64,000 bases of DNA from Desulfovibrio sp. Fe33 (GTDB lineage Bacteria > Desulfobacterota > Desulfovibrionia > Desulfovibrionales > Desulfovibrionaceae). The position numbers were made by a program, and so were the translations under genes. A model generated the notes under the pieces. The model was not told the DNA's origin, did no database searches, and saw nothing but the letters and a program-made list of their open reading frames with translations. The DNA lies in NCBI RefSeq assembly GCF_028532725.1, contig NZ_JAQKGU010000004.1:62001-126000 (forward strand), written 5' to 3'. Shown here piece by piece: positions 54,542 through 63,986 of this stretch. Numbering within the stretch: position 1 is the first letter of the stretch; every line of letters starts with the position of its first letter.

Positions 54542-55447
54542 ATGTTGCGAAACTGGCAAACCATATTGCTGTCCATAGCGCTGGCCGTGTTCACCTGGTT
54601 CCTGGTCACCGGCCGGGAGGTGGTCGAAACCTGGGTGGACATGCCCGTGGTCATGACCAACCCGCCCGAAGGGCTGATTATCGAGGACGGCCTGGTGGAC
54701 AAGATTCAGGTGCGTCTGCGCGGCCCCAAGGGACTCGTGGGCAACCTTTCATCCCAGAATCTCGTTTATCCGGCGAACGTCAGCAACCTCAAGGTGGGCG
54801 AGCAGGTAGTGGACATCGATACTTCCAAGATTCCCCTGTCTTCCACTTACGAAATCATCGAGGTCAGGCCCAACCGGCTTCGACTCACGGTGGACCGGCG
54901 CATCTCCAAGAAGATCGCGGTGGAGGCCGCCTGGGCGGGCAATCTGAATTCCGATTACCGGTTGCAGGAGGTCACGGCTTCGCCCGATGTAGTCGTCATT
55001 CGCGGCCCCGAAACCCTGCTGCGCAAGATTTCCAAGACCCGCGTGGTGCTTAAGGGCGATTTCCCCGAGGATGTGCCCCGGTCATGGGCCGAGGACGTTG
55101 CCGTGGAGGTGCCCGACGAGATCGAGGCGTCGCCCGGCCAGGTCAACGCGGAGGCTTTCTTCGAGCCCAAGACCCGCGAGATATGGGTCAAGGTGCCGAT
55201 TGAATTTCAGGACCCGGAAGGCTTCAAGGCCACGGTGCAGCAGCGCTATGTCAGATTGCTGCTGGAAGGGCCGGTCTTCCTGTTCCATGACGACGATTAC
55301 CGGAAATCAATCATCGCCACGGTTTCCTTTGGCAAGAAGGTGGCCGAAGGCGAATTCGAGCTTAACTACGAAGTCACCCTCCCCGAGGGGTGCAGACTCG
55401 AAAAGAAGAACCCGGAGACGGTCACGACCGTCATCAAGAAGAATTAG
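54542..55447 (+). CDS. cdaR: YbbR-domain protein CdaR
   Basis: A 301-residue exported protein with one N-terminal membrane anchor ([17 protein letters not shown], about 7-23) and YbbR beta-repeats. Conserved cues are the early [12 protein letters not shown], the [15 protein letters not shown] strand pair, and a repeat unit at about 110-190 with [10 protein letters not shown]. It is predicted to regulate CdaA from the outer face of the inner membrane. It starts one base after the cdaA stop. Confidence 0.92.
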   Translation: MLRNWQTILLSIALAVFTWFLVTGREVVETWVDMPVVMTNPPEGLIIEDGLVDKIQVRLRGPKGLVGNLSSQNLVYPANVSNLKVGEQVVDIDTSKIPLSSTYEIIEVRPNRLRLTVDRRISKKIAVEAAWAGNLNSDYRLQEVTASPDVVVIRGPETLLRKISKTRVVLKGDFPEDVPRSWAEDVAVEVPDEIEASPGQVNAEAFFEPKTREIWVKVPIEFQDPEGFKATVQQRYVRLLLEGPVFLFHDDDYRKSIIATVSFGKKVAEGEFELNYEVTLPEGCRLEKKNPETVTTVIKKN

Positions 55448-55476
55448 CCGCCCGAGGCGGCCATCTGGAGCATCCC

Positions 55477-56829
55477 ATGAAACAAAGGCTTTTCGGAACC
55501 GACGGCCTGCGGGGGCAGGGGAATATCTTTCCCATGACCCCCGAGATCGCGCTCAGGCTCGGCTTGGCCGCCGGTCAATATTTTCGCAACGGCGACAAAC
55601 ACCATCGCGTGGTCATAGGCAAGGACACCCGGCTCTCCGGTTACGTGTTCGAGACCGCTTTGACCAGCGGGCTTTGCGCCAACGGCATGGACGTCTTTCT
55701 GGTCGGTCCCTTGCCCACCCCGGCCATTTCCTTTCTGACGCGGAATATGCGCGCCGATCTCGGCGTGGTCATCTCCGCCTCGCACAACCCGTTTATGGAC
55801 AACGGCATCAAGTTCTTCGACCGCAACGGCTTCAAGCTGCCCGACGAGGTTGAGGACGAGATCAGCGAACTGGTCCTTGGCGACGACACCAAGTGGGACT
55901 ATCCCGCGGCCGAGGACGTTGGGCGCGCCCATCGCATCGGCGACGCGCCCGGGCGGTACATCGTCTATCTGAAGAACAGCTTTTCACCGCACCTGACCTT
56001 GGACGGCCTCAAGATCGTGCTGGACTGCGCCCACGGCGCGGCTTACGGCGTGGCTCCCTGCGTCCTGGAGGAGCTTGGGGCCGAGGTCGTTACCGTAGGC
56101 GTGACCCCGGACGGCCTGAACATCAATCAGAAATGCGGCTCCCTCTACCCCGAAGTCATCGCCCGGATGGTCGTGGAGGAGGGGGCGGATCTGGGTATCG
56201 CCCTGGACGGCGACGCGGACCGGCTCATCGTCTGCGACGAGAACGGCCGCATCCTGGACGGCGACCAGATCATGGCCCTTTGCGCCTTGGAGCTCATGGA
56301 GAAGAACAGGCTTCCCGGCAACATGCTCGTGGCCACGGTCATGAGCAACATGGCGTTGGAACTGTTCATGAAGGATCATGGCGGACGGCTCCTGCGCACG
56401 GATGTGGGCGACCGCTACGTAGTCGAGGCCATGCGCCGCGAAGGGGCGACCCTCGGCGGCGAGCAGTCCGGGCATCTCATTTTCATGGATCATTCCACCA
56501 CCGGCGACGGTCTGCTGGCCGCGCTCCAGCTCCTTCGCATCATGCGGGAGCGGGACCGCCCCCTGTCCGAACTGGCCGGTCTGCTTGAGCCTTTCCCTCA
56601 GGTTTTGCGCAACGTCCACGTCAAGCGCAAGATTCCGTTTGATCAGGCCCCGCTGGTTCAGGAGGCAGTGCGCAAGGTCGAGGCCGCCCTGGAGGGCAAG
56701 GGCCGCGTCCTGCTGCGCTACTCGGGCACCGAGGCCGTCTGTCGAGTCATGGTCGAGGGGCCGGACACGGATTTAGTCGAGAAGTATACCGGCGATATCG
56801 TCGAGGCGTGCGAGAAGCACCTGAAATAG
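55477..56829 (+). CDS. glmM: Phosphoglucosamine mutase
   Basis: A 450-residue phosphohexomutase converting glucosamine-6-P to glucosamine-1-P for peptidoglycan and LPS. The N-terminus [15 protein letters not shown] fits GlmM. The phosphoserine is in [12 protein letters not shown] (about residue 103). The Mg2+ loop is DGDADR, the sugar loop GGEQSGHL and the C-terminal phosphate loop [12 protein letters not shown]. The start at 55477 is the last good ATG before the GTDG motif. Confidence 0.96.
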   Translation: MKQRLFGTDGLRGQGNIFPMTPEIALRLGLAAGQYFRNGDKHHRVVIGKDTRLSGYVFETALTSGLCANGMDVFLVGPLPTPAISFLTRNMRADLGVVISASHNPFMDNGIKFFDRNGFKLPDEVEDEISELVLGDDTKWDYPAAEDVGRAHRIGDAPGRYIVYLKNSFSPHLTLDGLKIVLDCAHGAAYGVAPCVLEELGAEVVTVGVTPDGLNINQKCGSLYPEVIARMVVEEGADLGIALDGDADRLIVCDENGRILDGDQIMALCALELMEKNRLPGNMLVATVMSNMALELFMKDHGGRLLRTDVGDRYVVEAMRREGATLGGEQSGHLIFMDHSTTGDGLLAALQLLRIMRERDRPLSELAGLLEPFPQVLRNVHVKRKIPFDQAPLVQEAVRKVEAALEGKGRVLLRYSGTEAVCRVMVEGPDTDLVEKYTGDIVEACEKHLK

Positions 56830-56854
56830 GTCAACTTCCACAGCGGAGGACAGT

Positions 56855-57727
56855 ATGGAAATCAAAAAAGCAGTCATCCCGGTCGCAGGCTGGGGCACAC
56901 GTTCGCTCCCGGCTACCAAAAACGTACCCAAGGAAATGTTGCCCATTTTCCGCAAACCCATCGTGCAGTATATCGTCGAAGAGGGTATCAGCGCGGGGGT
57001 GAGCGATGTCGTTTTCATCACCAACCAGAACAAGACCATCATTGAGGATCATTTCGACCGCAACTTCCTTTTGGAGCAGCTTCTGGAAAGAGCGGGCAAG
57101 ACGGCTCTTCTCGAAGAGGTCCGCCGCATCGCCGGGCTGGTCAACGTCATCGGCGTGCGCCAGAAGGAGCAGCTCGGCCTCGGACACGCCGTGCTCACCG
57201 CCCGCGAGGTCTGCAACAACGAGCCTTTCGCGGTCATGCTCGGCGACGATCTCATGTTCGGCGTGAACACCGGCATCGGCGAGTTGATACGGGCCGCCAA
57301 GGAAACGGGGAAGGCCGTTGTCGGCGTTATCGAAGTCCCGAAGGAGAAGGTCAGCCGGTACGGCGTTATCCAGGGCGATGTCATCGATTCGCACACCTTC
57401 CGCGTGACCAATCTGGTGGAGAAGCCCAAGCCCGAAGAGGCTCCTTCCAATCTGGCCATCATCGGCCGCTACGTGCTCCTGCCGGAAATCTTTGATATTC
57501 TTGAGGATCAGAGGGCGGGCGTCGGCGGCGAGATTCAGCTTACCGACGCGCTGCAGGGACTGGCCGACCAGGATAAGCTTATCGCCGTCAGGCTGGGCGG
57601 CCAGCGGTTTGACGCAGGCGACTGGGTGGAATACCTTACTGCCAACATCTACTTCGCCCTGCAGGACGAGGAGTTGCGCTACGATCTCGTCAAGCGGCTC
57701 CGGGACCTGCTTCCCTGTTCATCCTAA
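56855..57727 (+). CDS. galU: UTP-glucose-1-phosphate uridylyltransferase
   Basis: A 290-residue nucleotidyltransferase making UDP-glucose. Nucleotide loop AGWGTRSLPATKNVPKEML (about 10-28) and VVGVIEVPKEKVSRYGVI are typical of bacterial GalU, as are LVEKPKPEEAPSNLAIIGRY and GGEIQLTDAL. It begins 25 bases after glmM, with RBS AGCGGAGGACAGT, and ends with a strong terminator. Confidence 0.95.
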   Translation: MEIKKAVIPVAGWGTRSLPATKNVPKEMLPIFRKPIVQYIVEEGISAGVSDVVFITNQNKTIIEDHFDRNFLLEQLLERAGKTALLEEVRRIAGLVNVIGVRQKEQLGLGHAVLTAREVCNNEPFAVMLGDDLMFGVNTGIGELIRAAKETGKAVVGVIEVPKEKVSRYGVIQGDVIDSHTFRVTNLVEKPKPEEAPSNLAIIGRYVLLPEIFDILEDQRAGVGGEIQLTDALQGLADQDKLIAVRLGGQRFDAGDWVEYLTANIYFALQDEELRYDLVKRLRDLLPCSS

Positions 57728-57740
57728 AGCGTTTTGAATC

Positions 57741-57767
57741 GGCGGGCGCGAAAGCGCCCGCCTTTCC
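57741..57767 (+). terminator. Terminator after galU
   Basis: GGCGGGCGC-GAAA-GCGCCCGCC, nine bp with a GNRA loop, then TTTCC. Confidence 0.8.
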
Positions 57768-57788
57768 GACCCGGAATCCAGAGAGAAC

Positions 57789-58514
57789 ATGAAGACTCTT
57801 TTCGCGCTATTGCTGGTGTGTCTGACCGCGTTGCCTTCGCTCGCCTTCGTGCCCGACGGCGAGGAGCTGGCCGCGCGCCTGCGGAAGAACTACGGCCCCA
57901 TGCATTCCTGGCAGGCCAAGATGACTTTTCCGGACTATCCCGGCGTGTCGGTCGACCTGTGGTTCGCGCGGGGCCGGTGGCGGCAGGAGTGGCGCGCGGG
58001 CGACAAGGCCTCGGCCGTGGGTTCCCTCGGCAACGTGGCCGGGGCGTGCACTTCCGGCGATTTCCCGTTGTCGCCCCTGTTTATCTGGATGGTCCCCAAT
58101 CCCGTTCAGACCTGGCAATCCTGGGGCGTGGACGTGACCTCGGGCAGCTACGGCTTTTGCGGCGATGCGCCGTGCCTCATGCTCGGCTCGTCCCCGGCGG
58201 ACGGGACCGGTCCTTCGGTCCAGCTCAACAACGAGGACCTCGCTCCGCTCCTGATTCGTTACCCGTCGAATGCGGGCATGATCTCCGTGGCGTTCTCGGA
58301 CTATCGGACCTTTGCCGGATACCGGGTGCCCCGGAAGGTCACGGTCCGGGCGGGCGGCGTCGAGATTGCGGCCGATGTGGACTGGGTCAGGCTCAACGGC
58401 GCGGACAGCGAGGAGCTGTACGCCGGGGACGCGCTCGATTCCGCTCCGTGCGCCGAGCCGCCGCAGCCGTTCGGCATCCTGCGGGAGTCCTTCCGCTATC
58501 CCGGGGCAGAGTAG
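57789..58514 (+). CDS. Exported protein of unknown function, upstream of priA
   Basis: A 241-residue protein with a signal peptide (MKTLFALLLVCLTALPSLAF, cleavage after SLA). The mature part is beta-rich with Trp and Gly. Four cysteines (GACTSGD, YGFCGDAPC, SAPCAEP) could form disulfides. The layout, with an N-terminal MHSWQAKMTF strand and WFARGRWRQEW, recalls LolA-like or outer-membrane lipoprotein-sorting proteins, but I would not assign that. It starts 22 bases after the terminator and precedes priA by seven bases. Confidence 0.8.
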   Translation: MKTLFALLLVCLTALPSLAFVPDGEELAARLRKNYGPMHSWQAKMTFPDYPGVSVDLWFARGRWRQEWRAGDKASAVGSLGNVAGACTSGDFPLSPLFIWMVPNPVQTWQSWGVDVTSGSYGFCGDAPCLMLGSSPADGTGPSVQLNNEDLAPLLIRYPSNAGMISVAFSDYRTFAGYRVPRKVTVRAGGVEIAADVDWVRLNGADSEELYAGDALDSAPCAEPPQPFGILRESFRYPGAE

Positions 58515-58521
58515 GTCGGTC

Positions 58522-60885
58522 ATGGCCGATCTCTGGCAGGTAACGCTCGTCAGTCCGCCCTATGAGACATGGACCTACGGGCGGCCCTCCCATTTCCCCT
58601 CCCTGTCGTCCGGACAGCGCGTAATCATTCCTTTCGGCAAGTCGCACCGTGCTGGCGTGGTGGTCGGTCCGGCGGGCGAGGCCCCCAAGGGTGTCGCCAT
58701 CAAGGACATGATCTGGCCTCTTGAGCACACGCCGCTTCTCGACGGCGACTTCGTGGACATGGCCGTGAATTTGGCTGCCCGACAGATGGTGCATGTGGGC
58801 CGCATCCTGGAGATAGCCCTGCCGCGCGGCCTGCGCACGGCCTCGGTGACTTTCAAGGTGGACCGGCACATGACCGGCCGCAACCTGCCCGCGTCCATGC
58901 GGCCTTCGGACCTGGCGCGGGCGGGGGACGAGGACAGGGCCGCGCTGTTGGAGCTTTGGCTTGGCGACCGTATGCGCGTGCGCGTCAATGCGAAGAAGGA
59001 GGCAGAGGAGCGGTTCGTCTCCCTCGAATCCGACCCGCCGTGGCCCGTTCGTCCCAACGCCAAGCGGCAGCTCCGGCTTTTGGAGCATCTCATGGAGAAC
59101 GGGCCGCAGAGCCTCTATTCTCTGCGGCATACCCTGGGCGACTGGGCACCCGATGTGGCCTCCACGCTCGAAGCGGTCGGCGTGGTCCGCGTGGGCGAGC
59201 CGACCGCCGATCTTCTGGCGCAGATGGACGAGGTCGGAAAGGGCGGCGACGATCCTGGTTGCGAGTATGCCCTGACCGACGAGCAGCAGGTTGCGTTGCG
59301 GGAAATGACCGAGACCCTTGAGGGGGGCGGCGGCGCGCATCTGGTCCATGGTGTGACGGGCAGCGGCAAGACCGTGCTCTACATGGAAATGGCCGACCGG
59401 CTGCTCCGGCAGGGACGGTCGGTGCTGTTTCTCGCACCCGAGGTGGCCCTTGCCTGTCAGCTCTATCGCACCGTGGCCCGCCGTTTCCCGCAGTACCGGA
59501 CCATTTTTTATCACGGCTACCAGAGCCCCGGAAAGCGGGAGGCGTCCTTCCGCGAGTTGGCCGGGAGCGCGGACCCGGTCATTGTGGTTGGCACACGGTC
59601 CGCCGTGTTCCTGCCCCTGCCCGACCTGGGCATGGTGGTCATGGACGAGGAGCACGACGAGTCCTTCAAGCAGGAGGACCGGCTGGCCTACCACGCCAAG
59701 GAGGTGGCCTGGTTCCGGACGGGGCGGAGCAAGGGGCTGCTTTTGCTCGGTTCGGCGACGCCCGACGTCAAGACTTTCCACGCCGCCAGCCAGGGGCTTA
59801 TTCGCGTGTCCACCCTGAAGGAGCGAGTGGGGGAGAGCCGCCTGCCCGAGGTGGAATTGGTGAACATCACCGACCTGGGCAGTTCCAAACAGCTTTTGTC
59901 GAATCGCGTGCGCGAGGCCGTGCGCGAGACCGTTGCGGCCGGGGAGCAGGTTATCGTCATGCTCAACCGGCGCGGTTACGCCCCGCTCATGTACTGCCTG
60001 GATTGCGGCGAGACCGTCCGTTGTCCCGACTGCGAGGTGGGCATGACCTACCACAAGGGCCGTGAGCGGCTGGTTTGCCACTATTGCGGGCGGACCTACT
60101 CCTATCCCCTGACCTGCCGCAAGTGCGGCGGCGCGAACTTCATCCCCATGGGCGAAGGCACCGAGCAGTTGGAGGAGGCGCTGAGCGACCTGCTGCCCGA
60201 TGACGCCAAGGTCCTGCGCCTGGATCGGGACGCCACGCGGCGGCAGGAGCGGCTGGAGGAAATCCTCGGCTCCTTCGGCAGGGGCGAGGCACAGGTCTTG
60301 GTGGGAACCCAGATGATTTCGAAAGGCCATCATTTCCCCGGCGTGACCCTGGTGGTGGTCGCCGACGGCGATCTCGGCCTGAACCTGCCCGACTACAGGT
60401 CGTCGGAGCGGACATTCCAGCTCCTCGTCCAGGTGGCCGGCCGGGCCGGTCGCGGGGAGCATCCGGGCAGGGTGCTTATCCAGACGCGCAATCCCAATCA
60501 TCCGATCTGGAAGGAAATACTGGGCGGCGACTACGAGGGCTTTTTCGCCCGGGAAGTGTCCCGGCGCACTCTTTTCCACTATCCGCCGTTTTCGCGGATG
60601 GCCCTTGTGCGCATCAGTTATCCGGCGGATTCCGAGAACGGGCAGGCCGCAGTGAATCTTCTTGGCCAAATCCTGCGCGAGCAGGGCAGGGCGCTCGGCA
60701 TCGCCGTGCTCGGCCCGGCCCCGGCTCCGCTCTCCATGTTACGCGGCCGCAAGCGGTTCAACTGTTTGCTCAAGTCCGACGATTGGGGCAAGGTCCGCGG
60801 GTTGTACGCGGCCATGGCCCGCGCCAACCCCGAGCCGCGCGAGGTGCGCACCGCGCTCGACCTCGATCCTCTGTCCACCCTCTAG
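58522..60885 (+). CDS. priA: Primosomal replication-restart helicase PriA
   Basis: A 787-residue superfamily 2 helicase that reloads DnaB on stalled forks. An N-terminal DNA-binding domain (about 1-105) precedes the helicase core with Walker A GVTGSGKTV (about residue 277) and DEEHDESFKQED. Eight cysteines in four pairs (CLDC, CPDC, CHYC, CRKC) at about 492-537 bind two zinc ions. RAGRGEHPGRVLIQT is the last helicase motif. The start ATG 58522 opens MADLWQVTLVSPPYETWTYG. The frame extends further upstream inside the previous gene, but that part is not PriA-like. Confidence 0.95.
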   Translation: MADLWQVTLVSPPYETWTYGRPSHFPSLSSGQRVIIPFGKSHRAGVVVGPAGEAPKGVAIKDMIWPLEHTPLLDGDFVDMAVNLAARQMVHVGRILEIALPRGLRTASVTFKVDRHMTGRNLPASMRPSDLARAGDEDRAALLELWLGDRMRVRVNAKKEAEERFVSLESDPPWPVRPNAKRQLRLLEHLMENGPQSLYSLRHTLGDWAPDVASTLEAVGVVRVGEPTADLLAQMDEVGKGGDDPGCEYALTDEQQVALREMTETLEGGGGAHLVHGVTGSGKTVLYMEMADRLLRQGRSVLFLAPEVALACQLYRTVARRFPQYRTIFYHGYQSPGKREASFRELAGSADPVIVVGTRSAVFLPLPDLGMVVMDEEHDESFKQEDRLAYHAKEVAWFRTGRSKGLLLLGSATPDVKTFHAASQGLIRVSTLKERVGESRLPEVELVNITDLGSSKQLLSNRVREAVRETVAAGEQVIVMLNRRGYAPLMYCLDCGETVRCPDCEVGMTYHKGRERLVCHYCGRTYSYPLTCRKCGGANFIPMGEGTEQLEEALSDLLPDDAKVLRLDRDATRRQERLEEILGSFGRGEAQVLVGTQMISKGHHFPGVTLVVVADGDLGLNLPDYRSSERTFQLLVQVAGRAGRGEHPGRVLIQTRNPNHPIWKEILGGDYEGFFAREVSRRTLFHYPPFSRMALVRISYPADSENGQAAVNLLGQILREQGRALGIAVLGPAPAPLSMLRGRKRFNCLLKSDDWGKVRGLYAAMARANPEPREVRTALDLDPLSTL

Positions 60886-60954
60886 GAGTCGACAGGGAAC
60901 GGTGTTCTCGGCTACGCTGTCGCCATTATTCAACGCAATGAGGTAATCATCCTG

Positions 60955-61464
60955 ATGAAACATATCACTCCGTCCCTGTGGCTGGCGGCCGTTCTGCTTC
61001 TGCTTGCGGTTCCGGCCTCGGCTCAACCCTCCAAGGTTGGGTTCGTCAATCCGCAGCGGATCGTCAACGAATCCAAGATAGGCAAGATCGCCCAGGAGGA
61101 CCTGGCCGGTCTCGGCAAGGAAAAGGACCGTCGTGTCCGCCAGGCCCTGGACAAGGTCAACAAGTTGCAGGCTGGGCTGACGGAGGACGCCCTGTCCGTG
61201 AGCGAGCAGCAGGCGCGCGAAAACGGCCTGCGCCAGGCCGTGCGCGACTATGAGCAGTTGGTCCAGGTCAGCAATCAGGAGATTCAGGCGGAGGAGCGCC
61301 GACTCATCAGGTTCGTCATGCGCCACGCCGATTCCATCCTCAGGAATATTGCCGCCGAACAGGGCTTCACCATGATCCTGACCGACCCGGAAATTATCGG
61401 TTATGTGGACCATTCCATGGATATCACCGACCGGGTCATCCGCGAACTCAACTCCCTGATGTAG
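60955..61464 (+). CDS. OmpH/Skp-family periplasmic chaperone
   Basis: A 169-residue exported protein with signal peptide (about 1-23, cleavage after ASA). The start of the mature part, SKVGFVNPQRIVNESKIGK, matches OmpH/Skp, and a long charged helical tentacle follows (about 45-125). The C-terminal strand is GFTMILTDPEIIGYVD. It holds unfolded outer-membrane proteins in the periplasm. It starts 70 bases after priA, and the SH3 gene follows it within 13 bases. Confidence 0.88.
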   Translation: MKHITPSLWLAAVLLLLAVPASAQPSKVGFVNPQRIVNESKIGKIAQEDLAGLGKEKDRRVRQALDKVNKLQAGLTEDALSVSEQQARENGLRQAVRDYEQLVQVSNQEIQAEERRLIRFVMRHADSILRNIAAEQGFTMILTDPEIIGYVDHSMDITDRVIRELNSLM

Positions 61465-61476
61465 GCGGTGATACCC

Positions 61477-62868
61477 ATGCGTAAAACACTTTTCCCCATT
61501 GTTGCCGCAGTCTTTTTCATCCTGTCCGCGTCCCCCGTCTTCGCCTTCGGCAAGATCGTGTATGCGGACCGTCCCCTCAACCTGCGTGACGGACGCTCGC
61601 CCAAGGCCGAGTGGGTCGGCAGTCTCTACGCCGGGCAGAAAGTCCGGGTCGCCTTCGAGGAGGACGGCTGGGTGGCCGTGTACGAACCCGGCGCGACCGA
61701 TCCGGATGCGGCCGGTCCCGCCGGCTATTCCAACGCAAAGTTTCTCAAACCGGCGCGGGGGCGGTATGAACCCCAGCCGTGGGGCGAGACGGCCTATTCG
61801 GTCACCAAGCTGAATATTCGCTCCAAACCGGACTCCCGGAGCGGGAAGGTCGGCGAGCTGCAACCCATGGAGCGCGTGCTTATTGATTTTCCCGAAGACG
61901 AATGGATAATGGTGTTTTCGGCCGACGCGACCATTCGTTCCAAGCTGAACGGCATCGGCTATTGCAGCGCCAAGTATCTGGAGCCTGTCCCGGCGGGAGC
62001 CGCTCCGGTTCCGGCCCGGGCCGCTACGCCCGCACCGGCCGAGCCTCGGTCCCTCAGCCGGGCCGCGCAGTCTGAGGCCGCTGTATTTCAGCGGGTGGCC
62101 CTGACCAACGAGGTCAACGTGCACCAGAGCCGGACCACGACCTCTCCGCTGGTCCGCACCCTGAGGCCGGGGGACGTGGTGCAGCTCGGCCTGCTCGGGA
62201 ACGGCTGGTACGCGGTTTTCAAGGCCAGCGACATGATCCGTTCCGAGAGCAGTTCCCTGGGATATTCCCTCAAGACCGTCATGGACGCCAACTCGCGGCT
62301 GGCCGATGACGTGGCCGCGCCCGTGGCCGTTTCACCCGCGCCCGTTGCCGCGCCTGCCGCCCCCCGGGCCAAGGCCGCCCCCGCTGCCAAGCCTGCCGCG
62401 CCCCGGACAGAGCCTGCCAGGCCCGTTGTTTCGGTGGAGGACATCAAGGCCGAAGCCGTGAAATCTGCGGCCCCGGCTCCGGCCCGGTCCGAAACGCAAC
62501 AGACCATGGTCATAGACCGGTCCGCCTTCCACAAGACCAAGCGCCCCGACCCCACGCCGGACCAGACCGCGCACGGCTATCGGTTCAAGTTTCTGGAAAA
62601 GTCCGAGACCCGCGAATACGGCCAGGTCTGGATAACCCTCAAGGTGTTCCTGTCCACCACCAAGGTGCCCGACCGTGAGGCTCTCAAGGACTTTGCCGCC
62701 AGCCTGTGGAAGGACCACCGGCGGGTGACCAAGAACGTGCTTGTGGAGGTTTATCTGCCGGGCATGGACCAGGAGGACCTCGCCTGGGGAGTGGCCAAGT
62801 TCGACTATGACGGAATGACCGAATTGTTCGTCCGTCGGGCCACGTTGTTCGGGACTAAATTCATGTAG
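61477..62868 (+). CDS. Secreted protein with three SH3b-type domains
   Basis: A 463-residue exported protein with signal peptide (MRKTLFPIVAAVFFILSASP). SH3b-like repeats are at about 20-90 (LNLRDGRSPKAEWVGSLYAG), 105-170 (LNIRSKPDSRSGKVGELQP) and 205-270 (VNVHQSRTTTSPLVRTLRP). A Pro/Ala-rich linker (about 275-345) with VAAPAAPRAKAAPAAK follows. The C-terminal 110 residues form a separate domain with WITLKVFLSTTKVP that I do not recognise. It may bind peptidoglycan or peptides at the envelope. ATG 61477 has a good RBS (AGGCGGTGA); GTG 61468 is also in frame. Confidence 0.85.
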   Translation: MRKTLFPIVAAVFFILSASPVFAFGKIVYADRPLNLRDGRSPKAEWVGSLYAGQKVRVAFEEDGWVAVYEPGATDPDAAGPAGYSNAKFLKPARGRYEPQPWGETAYSVTKLNIRSKPDSRSGKVGELQPMERVLIDFPEDEWIMVFSADATIRSKLNGIGYCSAKYLEPVPAGAAPVPARAATPAPAEPRSLSRAAQSEAAVFQRVALTNEVNVHQSRTTTSPLVRTLRPGDVVQLGLLGNGWYAVFKASDMIRSESSSLGYSLKTVMDANSRLADDVAAPVAVSPAPVAAPAAPRAKAAPAAKPAAPRTEPARPVVSVEDIKAEAVKSAAPAPARSETQQTMVIDRSAFHKTKRPDPTPDQTAHGYRFKFLEKSETREYGQVWITLKVFLSTTKVPDREALKDFAASLWKDHRRVTKNVLVEVYLPGMDQEDLAWGVAKFDYDGMTELFVRRATLFGTKFM

Positions 62869-62901
62869 CGCGACAAAAGAAAAGGACTCAATATATTCCC
62901 T

Positions 62902-62956
62902 CGCTTTCGCGGCAGGACGCCGCGGAGCGGGGAAAGTCCGCGCCGAAGGCGCATAC
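62902..62956. repeat. Dispersed repeat, copy B
   Basis: 55 bases beginning CGCTTTCGCGGCAGGAC and ending GTCCGCGCCGAAGGCGCATA plus C, matching copy A at 31654-31710. It also contains the inverted repeat GCGGCAGGACGCCGC. It is 33 bases after the SH3-gene stop and 33 bases before a strong terminator. Confidence 0.75.
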
Positions 62957-62989
62957 GGCTTCAGTGAGTCCAAGGAATAATTGCCAAAG

Positions 62990-63026
62990 AAAAGCCCCCG
63001 CGCGGAATGCCGCGCGGGGGCTTTTT
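62990..63026. terminator. Bidirectional terminator between SH3 and zinc-ribbon genes
   Basis: AAAAGCCCCCGCGCGG (62990-63005), loop AATG, CCGCGCGGGGGCTTTT (63010-63025), then T. A 16-bp perfect stem with A and T runs on both sides serves both converging genes. Confidence 0.9.
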
Positions 63027-63042
63027 CGTGCCTTGGGACAGG

Positions 63043-63492
63043 TCAGCTCATTTCCCGTTCCATGAACAGGGGCACCGTCTTTTCCATGGCCGCACGCAGG
63101 CGCGGCTTCTTGTCATGGCTGGTGTCCGCCTCTCGGGGGAGCATGTACAGGCCGTGGCAGCTCCGGCACTCCCAGTGGTTTTCATGCTTGTGCAGATGGA
63201 CGAGCAATCCGTCGCGGTCGTAGCAGACCTGGCAGAACGGTCCTTTGCGTTCGCCGTCCTCCTCCAGCCAGTATTTCTGGCCGTCGAACCGGACTTTTTC
63301 CGCGAGGTCGAGGACTTCCGCAACCTCGGCCAATTGCCGTTTCAAGGCTTCATTCTCGTCGCAGACAGCCATAAATTCGTCTTGCAGGCTTTTCAGCAAC
63401 ACCTTGCCTTCGTCGAACCGGCCCGCCTCGAACAGGTCGAAAGCCCGCTTGAAGCCGGTCGCCTGAAACAGTGTGGAAAACATGAACGACAT
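63043..63492 (-). CDS. Protein with C-terminal zinc-ribbon, unknown function
   Basis: A 149-residue soluble protein. The N-terminal half (about 10-65) is helical and TPR- or coiled-coil-like (AFDLFEAGRFDEGKVLLKSL, ENEALKRQLAEVAEV). The C-terminal half has two CxxC pairs, CQVC and CRSC, separated by about 20 residues (HLHKHENHWE between), a likely zinc ribbon. There is no signal peptide. The gene is single, convergent to the SH3 gene and divergent from the thi riboswitch. The family is not known to me. Confidence 0.8.
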   Translation of the reverse strand: MSFMFSTLFQATGFKRAFDLFEAGRFDEGKVLLKSLQDEFMAVCDENEALKRQLAEVAEVLDLAEKVRFDGQKYWLEEDGERKGPFCQVCYDRDGLLVHLHKHENHWECRSCHGLYMLPREADTSHDKKPRLRAAMEKTVPLFMEREMS

Positions 63493-63599
63493 CCCCCGTT
63501 ATGTTGACATGGCACGAAGTCCTTATCGGCCGGTGCCGCGGAGGACTTTAGTCTTCATGAATAACTTTACAGGCCTGCCAAAAGCGCATAGGGTCACCT

Positions 63600-63688
63600 G
63601 CAGCTAGGGGGGCCCTTGTGGCTGAGATGGATCGAAACGATCTGACCCTTCGAACCTGATTCGGACAATACCGACGTAGGGAAGCTGC
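63600..63688 (+). promoter_or_regulatory. TPP riboswitch (THI element)
   Basis: The THI-box core is complete: GGCTGAGATGG (63620-63630), GACCCTTCGAACCTGATTCGG and then TACCGACGTAGGGAAGC. P1 is GCAGCT (63600-63605) with AGCTGC (63683-63688). It binds thiamine pyrophosphate. The next element is a terminator hairpin, so control of thiS and the following thi genes by transcription termination is expected. Confidence 0.96.
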
Positions 63689-63715
63689 CACAGGATGGAT
63701 TCTCGTCATCATGCC

Positions 63716-63749
63716 GCGCTTGCCCACATCGGGGGCAGGCGTTTTTTTT
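63716..63749 (+). terminator. Riboswitch expression-platform terminator
   Basis: CGCTTGCCC pairs with GGGCAGGCG (one mismatch) around a short loop at 63717-63741, then eight Ts. It lies 28 bases past the riboswitch and before thiS. Confidence 0.85.
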
Positions 63750-63777
63750 ATACCGACGCGCCTGCAAGGAGACAATT

Positions 63778-63978
63778 ATGATCGTCACCATTAACGGCAA
63801 GGCGTCGGAGCTGGACGAGCCCCTGACCATTCTCGCCTTGCTTGAATCCAAAGAGATCGCGCCCCGGGCCGTGGTCGTCGAGCGCAACGGGGAAATCGTT
63901 CCCGGCGAACTGTTCGGCGAGATGCGCCTGGAAGACGGCGACCATCTGGAGGTCCTCCGCTTCGTGGGCGGAGGCTAG
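63778..63978 (+). CDS. thiS: Sulfur-carrier protein ThiS
   Basis: A 66-residue ubiquitin-like protein that carries thiocarboxylate sulfur for the thiazole ring of thiamine. The beta-grasp core (IVTINGKASEL, VVVERNGEIVPG) and the required C-terminal Gly-Gly (RFVGGG) are present. Start ATG 63778 follows CAAGGAGACAATT. It is regulated by the TPP riboswitch upstream and directly followed by the next thi gene. Confidence 0.95.
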   Translation: MIVTINGKASELDEPLTILALLESKEIAPRAVVVERNGEIVPGELFGEMRLEDGDHLEVLRFVGGG

Positions 63979-63986
63979 GAGAGAAA

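Noticed and set aside
63600-63688. TPP riboswitch as a novel element
   Set aside because: It is a standard THI element upstream of thiS and is listed only as a feature.
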